Origin: Byssothecium circinans
Lineage: Eukaryota > Ascomycota > Dothideomycetes > Pleosporales > Massarinaceae
DNA length: 64,000 nt
Direction: 5' to 3'
NCBI GenBank assembly: GCA_010015675.1
Contig: ML977000.1
Location: forward strand, 475,905 to 539,904
The position numbers and the translations under genes are program-made. This document shows positions 41,402-53,721 of this stretch, one piece after another. Under the pieces are notes generated by a model, which saw only the letters and a list, made by a program, of their open reading frames with translations, had not been told where the DNA came from and did not search any database. Numbering within the stretch: position 1 is the first letter of the stretch; every line of letters starts with the position of its first letter.

Positions 41402-44400
41402 TCACCTGGTGTTGAGAAGCTTCTGCGCCTCTTTTGTCGAGAGCCCAAACACATTAACGAGGTAGTCGAGCCTGCAAGTGATTAGCTCATATGTCCCCAC
41501 AAGGCCTGGCGAGGCTGAGGACTCACTTGATATCGCCAGCTATCCTCCTCTTGACGGCCTGAAATTCGACCTCAACCTTTTCTTTCGTGGCTTCCTGTTT
41601 TCTTGAATTGATTGTCTTGACACGAATCTTGAACCTTCCGCTCACGGGCCTGTGATCCGAGACCTTCACACTATCATGCCGCCGATAGTCGAGCTGCTTG
41701 ATCTTGCCCACACCACGGTAGAGTAATCGATCGCACCATGCTGGTGATCGCTTCTTCTCAGATGTGTCGTACGTGTCGGTACCTACATCGTATTTGTACG
41801 TCGGCGCAAACGTGATGGGTGCTTCGTTGAAAGCTCGCAGTCGCAAACCAGGGTTCCGTTTGCGGGAAAGGAGAAGCTGGTCGCGATCGAGAAGCTTGGT
41901 TAAGTTGCCCTGCTTGACGGCGCTGATGACTGAATCTCGCGTCATCGAGTCGATGCGGTAGTTGAGATCGCCATTAAGAATGCAAATCTCGTGGTCAAGT
42001 ATCATGGACCCATCACCACCTCCAACGAAGAAGTTGGCACAGTCGGCCGGCGAGCGGTTGAGTGGTAATGGCGCTGCCTCCATGATTGCAGCGGCATCAT
42101 TGTTTCGATGCATTGTCTGCGTCTGCCCGGCCGCAAGATGGCAGTTGATGAAGCATAGGGACGAATCGTCGATGAAGAACCGAACAACGAGAGCACCTTT
42201 ATTGCCGACGCGACCACTGAAGCCGAGTTTGATCTCTGCACCAGCAACGTCGCGGACCTTGGTGCGCTCCGACGTCTTGATGAAGATGCATGTGAACAGA
42301 CCGACCAGGTTAGCAGTATGAAGCAAAGTGTAGCTTTGACGCGGGCAATGTTCATCGAGGACACGGATGAGATGATCACGCCATGCCCGATACTGATGCG
42401 ACATGTGTTCGTGTTCGGACGCCTCTTTACTCTTCTTCTTCTTGAAGAAGCTCTTTGCCGTAATCTTCTTGTCCTCTAGATCTACCAGTTCCTGAAAACC
42501 AAAGACCATGATGTCTGGTGGATCTTCGGGCTGTAGGAGTTCCCGGAAGAAATTTTGATCTTGGTCCTTATGCCTTAAAGTAGTGGGTTTTACGGCACCT
42601 GCGTTCCATGTCATGACTCTTATTGACAGCTCACGGAAGTCACAGTATTCTGAATCGTGCTGTTGCATTTGGGATTCTGTAATAGTTAGCTCAAATCTAA
42701 AACATAGCACTTGTACAAACCTAGCCAATCGTTTCTGAGCATGCCATCCCAAATGCGTAGCAAATTATCCGTGCCGAGTGAGGCAACCTGGAACCTGTCT
42801 AGTTTCCAGATACTCGTGCGGTCTGCAAGAATCCCAGCAATTGGCTTCTTTTCGTGTGCTTTCCAGTCTTTTAAAACCTTCCATGGCGTAGTAGAGGTGT
42901 CGTAGACGTAGATCATGCCTGTGCTGTAGCCAGCCCAGAGATAGTCGCCGACGCCCACCAACGAGCTAATCTTGTAAAGACTGACATTGACAACACCCAA
43001 ACATTCAAGAGACTTCTTTGAATAGATGGTGACCTTTCCATCTGTATGTCCAAAGTATATACGGTCAGGCTGGCTACTGAGGATGGCCCCGGACGTTACG
43101 TCTCCTGCGCTAGGCTGGGAGATACTGCTCTTGGTCATCTGCTGAAAGTGATCGTGCTCACCTGTCCGGGCGTACACTCGGATGTCCTTTGTGGATGCAA
43201 CCCATAGTTGTGATCCGGAAATGATGGAGAATGTGTGACCTCTGGGTACGCGGAAAGTAGACGGTGTCTGCTGAAGAGTCGGGTGCCCGAGTTCGTCCGG
43301 GGGCCAGACATGCAACGCGCCTTCATCATCTAACGACCACATTTCCGACGCATAGCGAAATATCTTCATAACCGTAGCCCCTCTGTGCGCATTTGTCTTG
43401 GTGAAGACTACACTTTGCGTTGGTATGTCGATCTCGAGCATCTCTCCAGCGTTGGTCCCGAGCCATAACCGCTTCCCTTCGTCTTCCACGTCCTTGGCAG
43501 GTCTAAAAGCCACCGCGGTTGCTTTGACAGTTTCTCCATGACTCAGACTGACAAGTAACCTGCCGCTGAGCACGTTCCACACATTCGTCACGTATCCCGT
43601 GGTACAGATATACTCGCCGCATATCGCAAATAGCTTCGTCTCGTAGCCGGTGGGAATTAAATTCGTACCTTGATCGAAAATCGGGGGTCTTCTGTTGGCG
43701 TGTGACGAATCTGGATAGTCAGTCAAAGCAGGTCCGGACTTTTCGTTCGCGGAATCCATGTCATCGGAATCATAGCTGTACGGCTGCTGCGCCTGTGCCT
43801 GTGCTGGAATCGGACTCGGCCTCATCATCTCTCCTGATCTTCTAAATTCGCCGGAGTTGCGTGGAGGAGGTGGCTTCGGAGGCTCTAATGATTTGGCGGA
43901 ACCTATGGATAGAAGGTTTGCAGTTGATGTTCTCCTTGGTGGCGCAGGCATGAAGCGGTCATGGCTACTTATGCCGAGCCCAGAGGGGCGCGAAGCATCC
44001 AAAGACCGCCGGACCGGGGGTTCGGGTGGAATAGGCCGCTGTATCACCACACTCTTGCGCAGATCGAAGTTGTCTCTTTCTCGCCTCGCAGGGAGTACAG
44101 GCCTATCCACAGCACGGTCATTTGCTGCAGGTTGTGTCGGAGTCGGAGTCGGTGGAGCTGCCTTCGATGGTTGAGTCCCTACTATGGTCCGCGGATCTGA
44201 GTGAGGCACCTTGTCAGCCACAGAGTGATGCAAGGGTGGGGGAGGAAAGTAGCCATCTCTTGGAACTTTGCTCTTCGCTCTTGAGTGGCCAACTTGTGTA
44301 GGCACCGTTTCCTCCCTCTGCGGGCTACCCTCATGACTGCTAGGCGGAGTACTGAATGGTGATACGCGATCGCGTCCATCTGCATCGTGGTCCGGAGCAA

Positions 44401-45163
44401 GAGTAGTCCTCGTTGTAGGCTCGATAGGGGGAGGCAGCTTACTCAAAATCTTCGGTTTTCCTGCGCGATTGATCGGCGGAGGCACAGACGGGGATGCGGT
44501 AGGACGTTCAAACGTTCCACTTTTGCGTGGATCTCCGGAAGGACTGGCTGTGGTGTTGGCGGGAAATAGAGGCTTCGACTCGAGAGCGGGCGTGTTCTGC
44601 TGAGTTGGAATCTTGAAGTTCTTCGCGCCATTGGGAGGGAAATTGATTAGGGCAGGCGAATCCAACGACGAGTGTGGGAGGGTAGACGAGGGCAGCGGCG
44701 AGTGTGTATGGAGCTCAGAGGTCCTAGGCGGGGATTTGGGCGATACAACAGTCAGCTTCGGGGGCGACCTGGTGGGCGAGGGCGGCGAGTTGTATGCCAC
44801 CATGGACGTCGGGCGGGCTTTCGGGGTGCTCCAGGCCGCTCGCGGTGTGACTTCCCGTGACGCAGCGGGACCAGGCCCGCTGTAGTCCACCACGCTTGGG
44901 GACGGCGTGCGCCCCCCGTTCTCTCTGTTGTCCCTGGGGATGTCCAGCGACATGCGCCCGTCACTCCTTTGATCATGGTCGACCACGCGGTCTACGGCCG
45001 AGGGTGAGGGCTGGCGCGGGGTCGTGGGGGTGTTCGACTTATTCGCGTTGGCATTGAGCATGTTTTCAAAATGGCTGCGGAGAGAAGACACTGGCTTCTA
45101 TACACAGTTACTACAGGCACGCATATTGTCATCGAGGGCAGCTGCTTACGATGGATGAGCCAT
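41402..45163 (-). CDS. Inositol polyphosphate 5-phosphatase with beta-propeller
   Basis: Model: complement(join(41402..41471, 41527..42676, 42721..45074, 45150..45163)), 1195 residues. Exon 1 is only 14 bases (MAHP plus two bases), then GTAAGC and a CCGCAG acceptor restore the frame; the last exon adds KLDYLVNVFGLSTKEAQKLL. Residues about 1-460 are disordered and Pro/Ser-rich. About 465-790 form a WD40-like propeller (NVWNVLSGRLLVSLSHGETV, MIYVYDTSTTPWKVLKDWKA, LLRIWDGMLRNDW). The catalytic IPPc domain has MTWNAG near residue 813, FGFQE, GDLNYRID, PAWCDRLLYRG and KVSDHRPV. Such enzymes remove the 5-phosphate from PI(4,5)P2 or PI(3,4,5)P3 in membrane trafficking and actin control. All catalytic motifs are intact. 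Confidence 0.9.
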
Positions 45164-45855
45164 CCGTGTTCTCGTCGCCGGAGCGCTCCATGATGTGCCT
45201 CCCTGTCAGCCGACGTCTGATTTTGCTTTGGAGATGCTCATCGACCGCTGTGGAGCTATTCCCATTGGGCGAGGCGCGTAATTTTGGAAGAATGAAGCTG
45301 TCTTGGCCGCAGTGTCTTCATGCAGCGCGGCGAGGTTCGGCGGCACAGCGAGCGAAGGACGAGAAGAATAGCGGCAGCGAAAGATACAGTCGGCGGGAGT
45401 AGCACTGGGCAAGCGAACGGGCGACCCTTGGAGTATGAAGTGGACTCCTAAGGATACTACTGAGCGACCAGGCAAGGCACCGGATTCGGCGGGTCTTTAT
45501 GACAGACAGGCCGGCACCTGTTTCGGACGCCTGCAAACGTGCTGTTCGTTGAAGAGCGTGGCAGCGAGGAGCTGGGAAGGAGTGTATGGCGAACCAAAAG
45601 GGGAGTGTCGAGAGAGAAGAATGTTTGCGCGTGCGGTCAACTTGTGCATGTGGTGTGTGGGTCAACAGACCGTGGCCGTGGCTGACGACGTACCTAACCT
45701 ACTACCTGGGTAAGGCCTGTATGCGCGCCCTGAACTTTCAACCTGTCACATCATCGCCCAGGCACCGAGTAAACAAAAAAACAAACGCCTGTCCGACCAG
45801 CTCTACGTGCCCCAGGTCCCAGGAATTACCGTGAGCTGTGAATACATAACACGCC
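45164..45855. other. Divergent intergenic region, no supported gene
   Basis: Shared 5' region of the 5-phosphatase (minus) and the CHY gene (plus). Overlapping frames here lack motifs and are taken as leader sequence. Confidence 0.5.
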
Positions 45856-46397
45856 ATGTGGTATGTACGCTGAGGATTTCTACCCCCGCCATCCGATGCG
45901 CCATTGCCAGGACCTCCGCTAATTCTCCGCAGCAAGCACGTCCTCAACGCCCAAGTCGCCATCCGCGCGCCGTGCTGTGAGTCCGCCATGCAGCCACCAT
46001 CGCAAGACATTTGCTAACCGCCGTGCAGGCCGGAAATGGTTTGACTGTGCCGAGTGCCACCAAGAGAACGCCGACCATGAGCTGCTACAGACCTTCGAGA
46101 TGATCTTCGCCTGCAAGAAGTGCAAGAAGTGCTTCCGCAAAGACGCGCGCGAGTTTGAGGATGCGTATGATATACAAGAAGAGGCGTTCTAGGGTGTGTG
46201 CTTACGGAAACAGCGACGAGTACTGCCCGCACTGCGACAACCACTTTGTGCTCGACGCACGCACACCGAAGGCGTCGCTGCAGGTCGAGAGTGAAGACGT
46301 GCGGAAAGACGCGAGAATGCTCAAGGACGATCGGGTGCGCGGCGAGGAGCAGCAGTCGATATTCAACGTCAAGGACGCGCCCAACCGCCTGGGCTGA
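45856..46397 (+). CDS. CHY-type zinc finger protein
   Basis: Model: join(45856..45860, 45933..45976, 46029..46164, 46214..46397), 122 residues. The first exon holds just ATG plus two bases; GTATGT donor and CCGCAG acceptor give MCKHVLNAQVAIRAPCC, the normal family start. Then come RKWFDCAECHQENADHELL, FACKKCKKCFRKD and DEYCPHCDNHFVLDA, the Cys/His ligands of a CHY zinc finger. The family includes yeast Hot13, which helps small Tim proteins in the mitochondrial intermembrane space, and the N-terminal part of RCHY1-type ubiquitin ligases; this one has no RING. All three introns are short. It is tail-to-tail with the proteasome gene (177 bases between stops). Confidence 0.85.
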
Positions 46398-46574
46398 GCA
46401 TGGAAAGGACAGGAGGTGAAAGCCTTGATAACATTAAGTAATTTTGGGCAAGAGAGTCACTCGGGGATGTGCTAGATATGCCATTTATTGGAGCCGGCGC
46501 TCTGTACTCTACAGATTCCAGCCTTCTTCCTCCGGGACGCCGATGCTCATGACTTGTCATCAATCATTGCTTGT

Positions 46575-47539
46575 TCATGCTCCCGACCCTGAGCCCTCAC
46601 CAGCTGGCCGTGCAGGGATAGACGTGGATCCGCCAGCCCCGCGACCCGGCCTCCTATTGGCTGCCTCCTCTTGCTTCTCCGTGTTGATGCTCTCCACGTA
46701 CTTTTCAATGTCCTCCACCGGCAGCAGCTCGAGCGGCTTGCCCGGTGCCGTGATGGCAATCTCAATGTTCTTCGCGCCCGTCTGGACTACCTCCAGCAGC
46801 GACTTGACTGTCAGCTTGATTGTCTCCTCCCGGTCCATGTCGTCCTTGTGGTTACGCTCGAGGAACTCGCGGACCGTCTTGCTCGACCGGCCGATGGCAT
46901 TTGCTTTCCTATTCCAAATTAGAGCTGTGTCTTGTACCATACGTGAAGAATGTACGTACCACGCTGAGTAGATGCCCGAAGGCTCTGTCTGGTACAACCG
47001 CGGGGTCCTGTCGTTGGGATCGAAACCAACAATCAGTGTACTGATCCCGAACGGCCGCACACCTCCACTCTGCGTGTATCGCTGCTGTACACCGGCGACG
47101 TATTTTGTGATGTACTCTATTGAAACAGGGTCCTCGACGGTCAAGCGATGTGACTGTGCCTCCAAGCGCGCCTTGTCGACGAGAATGCGGGCATCGGCGT
47201 TCAGTCCGGCAAAGGCGAGGGCAACGTGGGTATCGACGAGGCAGATCTTGGAAGGCGTGATCCGAGTGTCTTGCAGTTTCATTGCTGAGCGCTTCTCGCA
47301 TCCGAGGACTACGATGTCTTTGCCCTTGACACCCACAGCGCAGGTTCCTGCATTCGTTAGGCTTGTTTGCTAGAATAGTGGATCGACTCAAAATACCTCG
47401 CTTCACAGCTTCCAACGCATATTCAACCTGGAAGACGTGGCCATCAGGACTGAACACTGGTCAAGCGTTAACTACAAGCTCTACTTATAGCCAAATATTG
47501 TCATATACCTGAGAGAGCTCGATCGTAGCCGGACGCCAT
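46575..47539 (-). CDS. PRE6: 20S proteasome subunit alpha4
   Basis: Model: complement(join(46575..46908, 46960..47347, 47397..47456, 47509..47539)), 270 residues. The alpha-subunit signature [20 protein letters not shown] at the N-terminus spans the first intron, then [68 protein letters not shown] and TVREFLERN. These fit PSMA7/Pre6 (alpha4). The C-terminal tail is a Gly/Ser/Pro-rich extension ([20 protein letters not shown]). Alpha4 is a non-catalytic ring subunit that gates the core particle in nucleus and cytosol. The three introns have CTAAC-like branches. Confidence 0.93.
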
Positions 47540-47823
47540 GGTGGATATTCAGATGGTGCAATTACGGGGCCCAGGTATGAGTGAGAGGGAGCGGCTACGG
47601 CAAGATGGAGGGAAAAAAGCTGATGGCGGTGGTTTGGAGATCGAACTGATCGTCGGAGCTGCGAGAGCTGCCGCGTCGTTGCTTCCACCTGGAATGCCAA
47701 GCCCAGTTACCCCTGCCTCTCTGCTAGTTTAGCGTGATTAGGTCATCACGCTTTTATCTTTTGCGCCTACGCCTTCAAAATGCCGTCGTTCTTGACTCTC
47801 TTTGTAATTGTTCCTGTATTATT
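47540..47823. promoter_or_regulatory. Bidirectional promoter between PRE6 and the dehydrogenase gene
   Basis: 284 bases between divergent start codons. I see no TATA box on the proteasome side. Proteasome genes in yeast carry a PACE element (GGTGGCAAA); no exact match was seen here. Confidence 0.4.
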
Positions 47824-49630
47824 ATGTCTACAAGACTTGCTGCTTTAACGCGGCGCACGGTGCTCTCATCACGATCCGCTACATGTCCTAAGACCCTCCG
47901 GCCTGCTGTTCAAGTGAGATGGGCTACCTCTGCGACTTCGGAACCTCACCAACAAGACGCAAATGGCACCGTAAAGGGCGCATCTACTCCGACTAAGAGG
48001 ATTGAGTACACGTCGAAAAAGTATGTAGGCCATTGAGTGTAGCAACGAACACCGAATTCATGACGACTTAGATACCCTGAGATCAAACGAGACAGTAGAT
48101 TCGCGGAACTGTCGCAAGAAAATGTCAATTATTTCAAGGAATTGCTCGGCTCAGAATCTGCAGTTCTGGACGGTGTGTCGAAAGATGCATCAGAAGACAT
48201 CGAACCTTTCAACAGCGACTGGATGCGCAAGTTCCGAGGCCACACGAAGCTAGTGCTCAAACCTTCATCTACCGACGAAGTCAGCAAGATCCTCAAATAC
48301 TGTAATGAGAACATGCTTGCTGTAGTGCCACAAGGCGGGAACACTGGCCTTGTTGGAGGCTCGGTGCCTGTATTTGATGAGATTGTGATTTCCATGCAAA
48401 AGATGAACAATATCAGGTCGTTCGACGAGGTATCCGGTATCTTCGTCGCCGATGCAGGCGTCATCCTCGAGGTTGCCGACAACTATCTGGCCGAGAGGAA
48501 CCACATTTTCCCATTGGACCTTGGAGCCAAAGGATCGTGCCATATCGGAGGCAACGTCGCAACGAATGCAGGCGGATTACGGCTGCTTCGATACGGTAGT
48601 CTCCACGGAAACGTGCTAGGTATCGAAGCTGTGCTCCCAGACGGACGTATCATGAACGACTTATCAACCCTGAGGAAGAACAACACCGGATACGATCTGA
48701 AGCAGCTCTTCATCGGCGGCGAGGGCACCATTGGTATCATCACAGCTGTCTCGATCATCTGTCCACGACGATCTCCTGCGGTAAATGTTGCCTACTTTGG
48801 CCTGGAGAGCTTCGATCATGCGCAAAAAGCATTCCGCGCTGCTAAGAATCAACTATCAGAGATCTTGTCCGCTTTCGAGATGATGGACGGACGCACACAG
48901 AAACTGCTGAAGACTGTCTCGGGCAAGAAGATGCCATTAGAGGGAGAGCATCCATTCTATTGCTTGATTGAGACCAGTGGGTCAAACACAGATCATGACA
49001 GCGAGGTTTGTGCATTCTGTTCGTTGCGAGTTTTGCGCTGACAATTGCAGAAACTACAAGCTTTCCTCGAGCATGTCATGGAGGCAGAAATCGTTTCCGA
49101 TGGCGTTCTCTCGGAAAACCAAACGCAGTCCGCCGAGCTGTGGGCATGCCGTGAAGGCATCACTGAAATTCTGGGATACTGGGGTGGGGTATACAAGTAC
49201 GATCTCTCACTACCGATTGCCGATCTCTATGCTCTGGTTGATGATACTCGGGAACGTCTTACCCAAGCCGGTTTCATCGGAGATGACGACTCACATCCCG
49301 TTATAGATGTGGTAGGGTACGGGCACATGGGCGACGCGAACTTGCATCTCAACATCCCCGTTAGACGGTTTGAAAAGGAGGTCGAGAAGACCATCGAGCC
49401 CTGGGTGTACGAATGGGTGCAGAAGAAGAATGGCAGTATCAGTGCCGAGCATGGATTAGGCGTTACCAAGAAGCCGTATATTGGATACAGCAGAGACGAA
49501 GGAATGGTCGGGATGATGAAGCAGGTTAAGAACCTGTACGATCCAGTAAGTCCTCCTTTCCTGTTCTGAATTGTAGAAGAACAGCTGACCATCGCAGAAT
49601 GGCATCATGAACCCATACAAGTACATATAA
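47824..49630 (+). CDS. DLD2: Mitochondrial D-2-hydroxyglutarate/D-lactate dehydrogenase
   Basis: Model: join(47824..48020, 48072..49005, 49051..49545, 49598..49630), 552 residues. The N-terminus ([20 protein letters not shown]) is a mitochondrial leader. An FAD-linked oxidase domain follows: [20 protein letters not shown] (PP-loop near residue 138), [40 protein letters not shown], and [15 protein letters not shown]. The FAD-oxidase C-terminal domain has [13 protein letters not shown] and [11 protein letters not shown]. The last exon adds [10 protein letters not shown], the normal end. It oxidises D-2-hydroxyglutarate (and, in yeast Dld2, D-lactate). The exact yeast counterpart (Dld2 or Dld3) is uncertain; the leader favours Dld2. 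Confidence 0.9.
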
Positions 49631-49750
49631 TATTTGGAATTTCATTACTACTCGTTCCTTTGGGATGGTGTTTCCCTCATACCAGGCTTGCAACTCCTCC
49701 TTCTTCTCTAACACTATCTATATCCTATATCTCTCTGCCATAACCTTCGT

Positions 49751-50827
49751 TCAGTTCGTGTCTCCTTCTGTTCCATTTCTCGCACTGCCTCTTGGCTTCC
49801 TTTCGAGAAGTCGTCTGGCATTCTCCTCATAAATTGCCTTCCTCTCTCCCTCGTCAAACAAACACTCCAAACCATCTTTCATTCTCTCGCCTAACATGAC
49901 GACCGCCCCCTTGTTGGTGAAAGGAAAGTCACTCCCATACAGCAAGCTCTTGAACGAGATATCCCACCCCTCAACAAACGCTTTCAACTGCCCTCTCCCC
50001 CCACTTTCACCATCGAAGATTGTTCCCGCAAGGTCAAAGGAAAACTGCTCCTGCATCTGCTTCCGGACCGTCTCCGGATCGAGCGGCGTCACCCCCGGAA
50101 CCAAGGTCCCGAAGACGGTGAAACGGGTAATAAGAGGTGGAAGCGTGCCTCCAACATGCGGAACGACGAAGTGAATATTTGGATAGCGCGATATAGTTTC
50201 AGAGTAGAAGAGATTGATTACTGCGCGGGATGTATCGAAGAGGAATTCGAAGATAGGGACTGGGTACCTGGAGCCGAAGGGAAGTGCTGGTGTGCTTCCC
50301 TCGTAGGTGTCAGGGCTGTTGCTGGGCATACACGGAGTTGTCGGATGTAGGAATACGGTCGCTCCGAGGTCATCGAGCTTTTTGAATACAGGATCGAATG
50401 CGGCGTCTCCGATATACAGCCCGTAATAATTCGGCATCAACGCAAAACCATCGCACCCGTCGCTTATCGCCCGATCGATTTCCTCCAACGCATCCTCCAC
50501 ACTCGGTAGCGGTAACGAAGCCCAGAAGCCGAATTTCTCTGGGTACCTCCTTTTCAAATCCGCAGCGTATGCATTGCATTTCCTCGTCAAGTCCTTCCTT
50601 GCTTGTGGATCAGTGGGGTAGATGTGTGTCCCCGGTGAAGAGATGGAGAGAATGGATTTAGTCACGTTGGCGTTCTCCATCATCTCGAGGTGGGCTTCTG
50701 GTGACCATGGTGGGATTGCGGGCATGCCGTCTGGGTTTGAGTTGCCTGTTGATTCGAGGGCTTTTCGGTAGAAGGGGGGCAGGAAGTGCGAGTGGACGTC
50801 TATTCTTGGAGGGAGTGTGGAAGGCAT
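49751..50827 (-). CDS. Amidohydrolase-family decarboxylase (6-MSA-decarboxylase/ACMSD type)
   Basis: Single exon, 358 residues from ATG 50827 (MPSTLPPRIDVHSHFLPP). Metal ligands of the amidohydrolase-2 fold are visible: HSHF at the start, TVFLHPTTP, VVPHVGGTLP and YGSDFPFTNKG. The layout (DVHSHFLPPFYRKALE, SISSPGTHI, FGFWASLPLPSVEDALEEI, FALMPNYYGLYIGD) resembles fungal 6-methylsalicylate decarboxylases and ACMSD. An upstream frame extension to 51160 overlaps the MTHFR promoter region and is not supported. No polyketide synthase lies nearby, so it may act in aromatic catabolism; the substrate is inference. Confidence 0.85.
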   Translation of the reverse strand: MPSTLPPRIDVHSHFLPPFYRKALESTGNSNPDGMPAIPPWSPEAHLEMMENANVTKSILSISSPGTHIYPTDPQARKDLTRKCNAYAADLKRRYPEKFGFWASLPLPSVEDALEEIDRAISDGCDGFALMPNYYGLYIGDAAFDPVFKKLDDLGATVFLHPTTPCMPSNSPDTYEGSTPALPFGSRYPVPIFEFLFDTSRAVINLFYSETISRYPNIHFVVPHVGGTLPPLITRFTVFGTLVPGVTPLDPETVRKQMQEQFSFDLAGTIFDGESGGRGQLKAFVEGWDISFKSLLYGSDFPFTNKGAVVMLGERMKDGLECLFDEGERKAIYEENARRLLERKPRGSARNGTEGDTN

Positions 50828-51300
50828 GATTGGTGGTTTAGATGTCGTGGATATGATGGAGAAAGGGGCAGATTGGGGAATATATGTGGAAGAGTGTGTT
50901 CTGCAATCTAATTTTCGGTTACATTGAGTAACATGATGAGTAGGTATGTGTCTCGTCTCGGTACCCCACAGTCCGAACTTGTCACCGTTCAGAGTGCCAC
51001 GTGTCGAAGCAGAAGGTACTGTCACCATCGGCGCAGTACACCCACCTACCAGGGTGGTACTCATCTGCACCAGCCCAACAATGTGAAGCTCATCCAGAGT
51101 CCTACCCATGAACTCCCATACATGCGTGTGGCGCTTGCATCTGTGGCGTCGCAAGGTCAAGTTAGGAAAGGCAATCCCGGGCGCCGATCACCCGCCCCAC
51201 ATTGCTGGCTTGCACGCCTGCAACACTTTTTTGTCCATTACACCCACGAACTCTGCTATGAGTGCACTTCCCTTCGCACACCTCGGCAGAATATTCCACC
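50828..51300. promoter_or_regulatory. Divergent 5' region of amidohydrolase and MTHFR genes
   Basis: 473 bases between start codons, with GTGCCACGTGTC near 50993 (a CACGTG core). CACGTG binds Cbf1-type factors that regulate methionine genes in yeast, which makes it a candidate site for the MTHFR gene; this is inference. Confidence 0.35.
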
Positions 51301-53367
51301 ATGATGGAGAGGATTACGGATAAGATCAATGCCCTGCCCGAGGGCGCGAATTACTTTTCGCTGGAATTCTTTCCGCCGAAGACGCAGATGGTGAGTCGGC
51401 GCGGGGTGAGGGGTGGAGAACAATGACGAGGAGAAAATACGGGAGGGAAAGGAGGATGGTAATGAGCATCATGGGTTAATTGAGGATTATAGGGATTCGC
51501 AAATCTTCAATCCCGTCTCGAACGCATGTCGCAAGCCCTCCGCCCCCTCTTCGTAACCGTCACCTGGGGCGCCGGCGGCTCCACCGCAACGAAGTCGCTC
51601 GAACTCGCCGAAATCTGCCAGCGCCAGCTCGGCCTCACAACATGTCTGCACCTGACCTGCACAAACATGAGTCGATCGCTCATTGACGAGGCGCTCGAGC
51701 AGGCAAAGGTGTTAGGGATCCGCAACATATTAGCCCTGCGGGGTGATGCGCCGCGCAGTGAAGAGTACAGGGATGAAGACCAGGCACCCGAAGAGGACTC
51801 CAACAAGGACTTTACGTGGGCGATCGACCTAGTCAGATACATTCGGAGCCAGTATGGGGATTACTTTTGCGTTGGCGTCGCGGCGTATCCTGAAGGTCAT
51901 AGCGATGAGAGCCATCCCGAGCATCAGGATCCGATGTCTGATTTGCCGTATTTGGTGGAGAAGACAAAGGCGGGTGCTGATTTTATAATGACGCAGCTTT
52001 TCTTCGATGAGGAGGCTTACGAGAAGTGGGAGAAGATGTTGAGGGAACATGAGAGTGGGGTGTTCAAGACAATACCGATAATACCGGGGCTGCTGCCGAT
52101 ACAGAGCTATCAGATTCTGAGAAGGGTGACGAAGCTTTCGCATGCGAAGTTACCTGCGGATATACTGGCTAGATTGGATGCAGTTAGGACAGATGATGAT
52201 TTGGTGAAGCAGGTCGGTATCAAGATCTTGAGCGAGATTGTGGAGAAGCTCAAGAAAGTGCCTAGTCCGGCGCGGAGAGGCTTCCATTTCTACACTCTTA
52301 ATCTTGAAAAGGCCGTTTCACATATCCTAGAAGACTGTAACTTAATACCTCAGCCTCTTTTCGAAGACGAAGAAGCTATCGAGTCCACACCGGCAATCAA
52401 CCTTGCACCGCCCGATGGCGCTCAAAGCATCAAAGACCGCCGCCGCCTCTCCTCTGTAAACTCTGGCCCGCACAACCGCGTCATCATCTCTCGCCCCTCC
52501 GCCTCCAAATCCAGCAATCCCTCCTACGAAGCCCTCGAAACCGAAGTTGGCGGCCTCCAAGGCCCTATCAACACTCGCGCAAACACCCTCGCCATCTCAG
52601 AAGGTGAAGGCTCGCTAGGTCGAGAAGCGACGTGGGATGACTACCCCAACGGTCGATGGGGTGATGCGCGATCTGCTGCTTTCGGCGAGATTGACGGTTA
52701 CGGACCCACGCTGCACGTTAGTACCGCACAAGCGCTCAAAATCTGGGGATACCCGGTAGAGAGGGACGATGTATCGAAATTGTTTAGACGGCACATTGAA
52801 GGAGATCTCGAAGCTATACCCTGGAGCGAACAAGGCCTCTTGCCGGAAACAAGCACCATCAGCGCCGAACTCCTCGCGCTCAACTCGAAGGGTTGGTGGA
52901 CCGTAGCTTCGCAACCCGCTGTCAACGGCCTCCCTTCCACCGACCCAGTCTTTGGCTGGGGACCCAGAAACGGCTTCGTATTCCAGAAACCCTTTGTCGA
53001 ATTCTTCATATCCTCCGCAGACTGGAAGGCACTCCAACCTCGCCTGAAAGCCCACGAACAAATAACATATTTTGCTTCCAACGCCAAGGGAGACTTTGAA
53101 GCGAGCTCAGAGCATGGGGTTAACCCTGTGACTTGGGGGACGTTTGCGGGTAAGGAGATCGTTACGCCGACGATTATTGAGGGGGTTAGTTTCCGCAGCT
53201 GGTGCGAGGAGGCGTATAGTATTTGGAGGGAGTGGAGGAGGATTTATCCGACTAAGAGTAAGAGTAGTCGGTTGTTGGGCGAGTTGAGGGAGGATATGTG
53301 GTTGGTTAATGTTATTTGGGGGGATTATGTGGAGGGCGATGGGCTGTGGAAGTTTTTGTTGGAGTAG
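51301..53367 (+). CDS. MET12: Methylenetetrahydrofolate reductase
   Basis: Model: join(51301..51390, 51493..53367), 654 residues. Exon 1 encodes MMERITDKINALPEGANYFS with LEFFPPKTQM; the 102-base intron has a GTGAGT donor and ATTATAG acceptor. The FAD-binding barrel has FVTVTWGAGGSTATKSLELA, LHLTCTNM, RNILALRGDAPR, VGVAAYPEGHSDE and ADFIMTQLFFDEEAYEKWEK. The linker region is disordered (RRRLSSVNSGPHNR), and the C-terminal regulatory domain has GREATWDDYPNGRWGD, AAFGEIDGYGPT and FGWGPRNGFVFQK. The N-terminal phrasing matches yeast Met12 more than Met13. The enzyme makes 5-methyl-THF for methionine synthesis in the cytosol. No disruption is seen. Confidence 0.92.
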
Positions 53368-53721
53368 GGGGTTGCATGGTGCTGAGGCTGGGGACGGGAA
53401 GGGCTGTGGTGGTGGTACAGTGACTCATGGGTCAGGGCTGGTAGGGGAGTCATACTTGGGCATCTTCATCAGAACCGCCGGCATATCTAGGCTTCATAAA
53501 GTTTTACAACAAGATACGGCAGCAAGAGCCTGCAATAAGATGCAGCAACAACACATGACAAGAAGATACAACAATAAGACACAACAACAAGAAACGCGCC
53601 ACTCCTCAATCCTGCCCGCGCATCAACATGCATCCTCCGTCCACACTCTCCTATGCTAAATCCGCCTCCTTCAGCCCACATCCTCCCATCGGCGTCGTCA
53701 TTCTTCATCATACGAATATGC
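53368..53721. repeat. Purine-rich low-complexity tract
   Basis: From about 53500 to 53600 the sequence is a degenerate run of ACAACAAGA/CAATAAGA/CAGCAACA units, near-tandem but irregular. A TGACTCA lies at 53421-53427. No gene. Confidence 0.5.

Noticed and set aside
49751..51160. 469-codon version of the amidohydrolase starting at 51160
   Set aside because: The extra N-terminus has no family similarity and runs into the MTHFR promoter; ATG 50827 gives the normal start.
53500..53600. CRISPR-like or satellite array in the ACAACAAGA tract
   Set aside because: Units are short, irregular and without spacers; it is low-complexity sequence.
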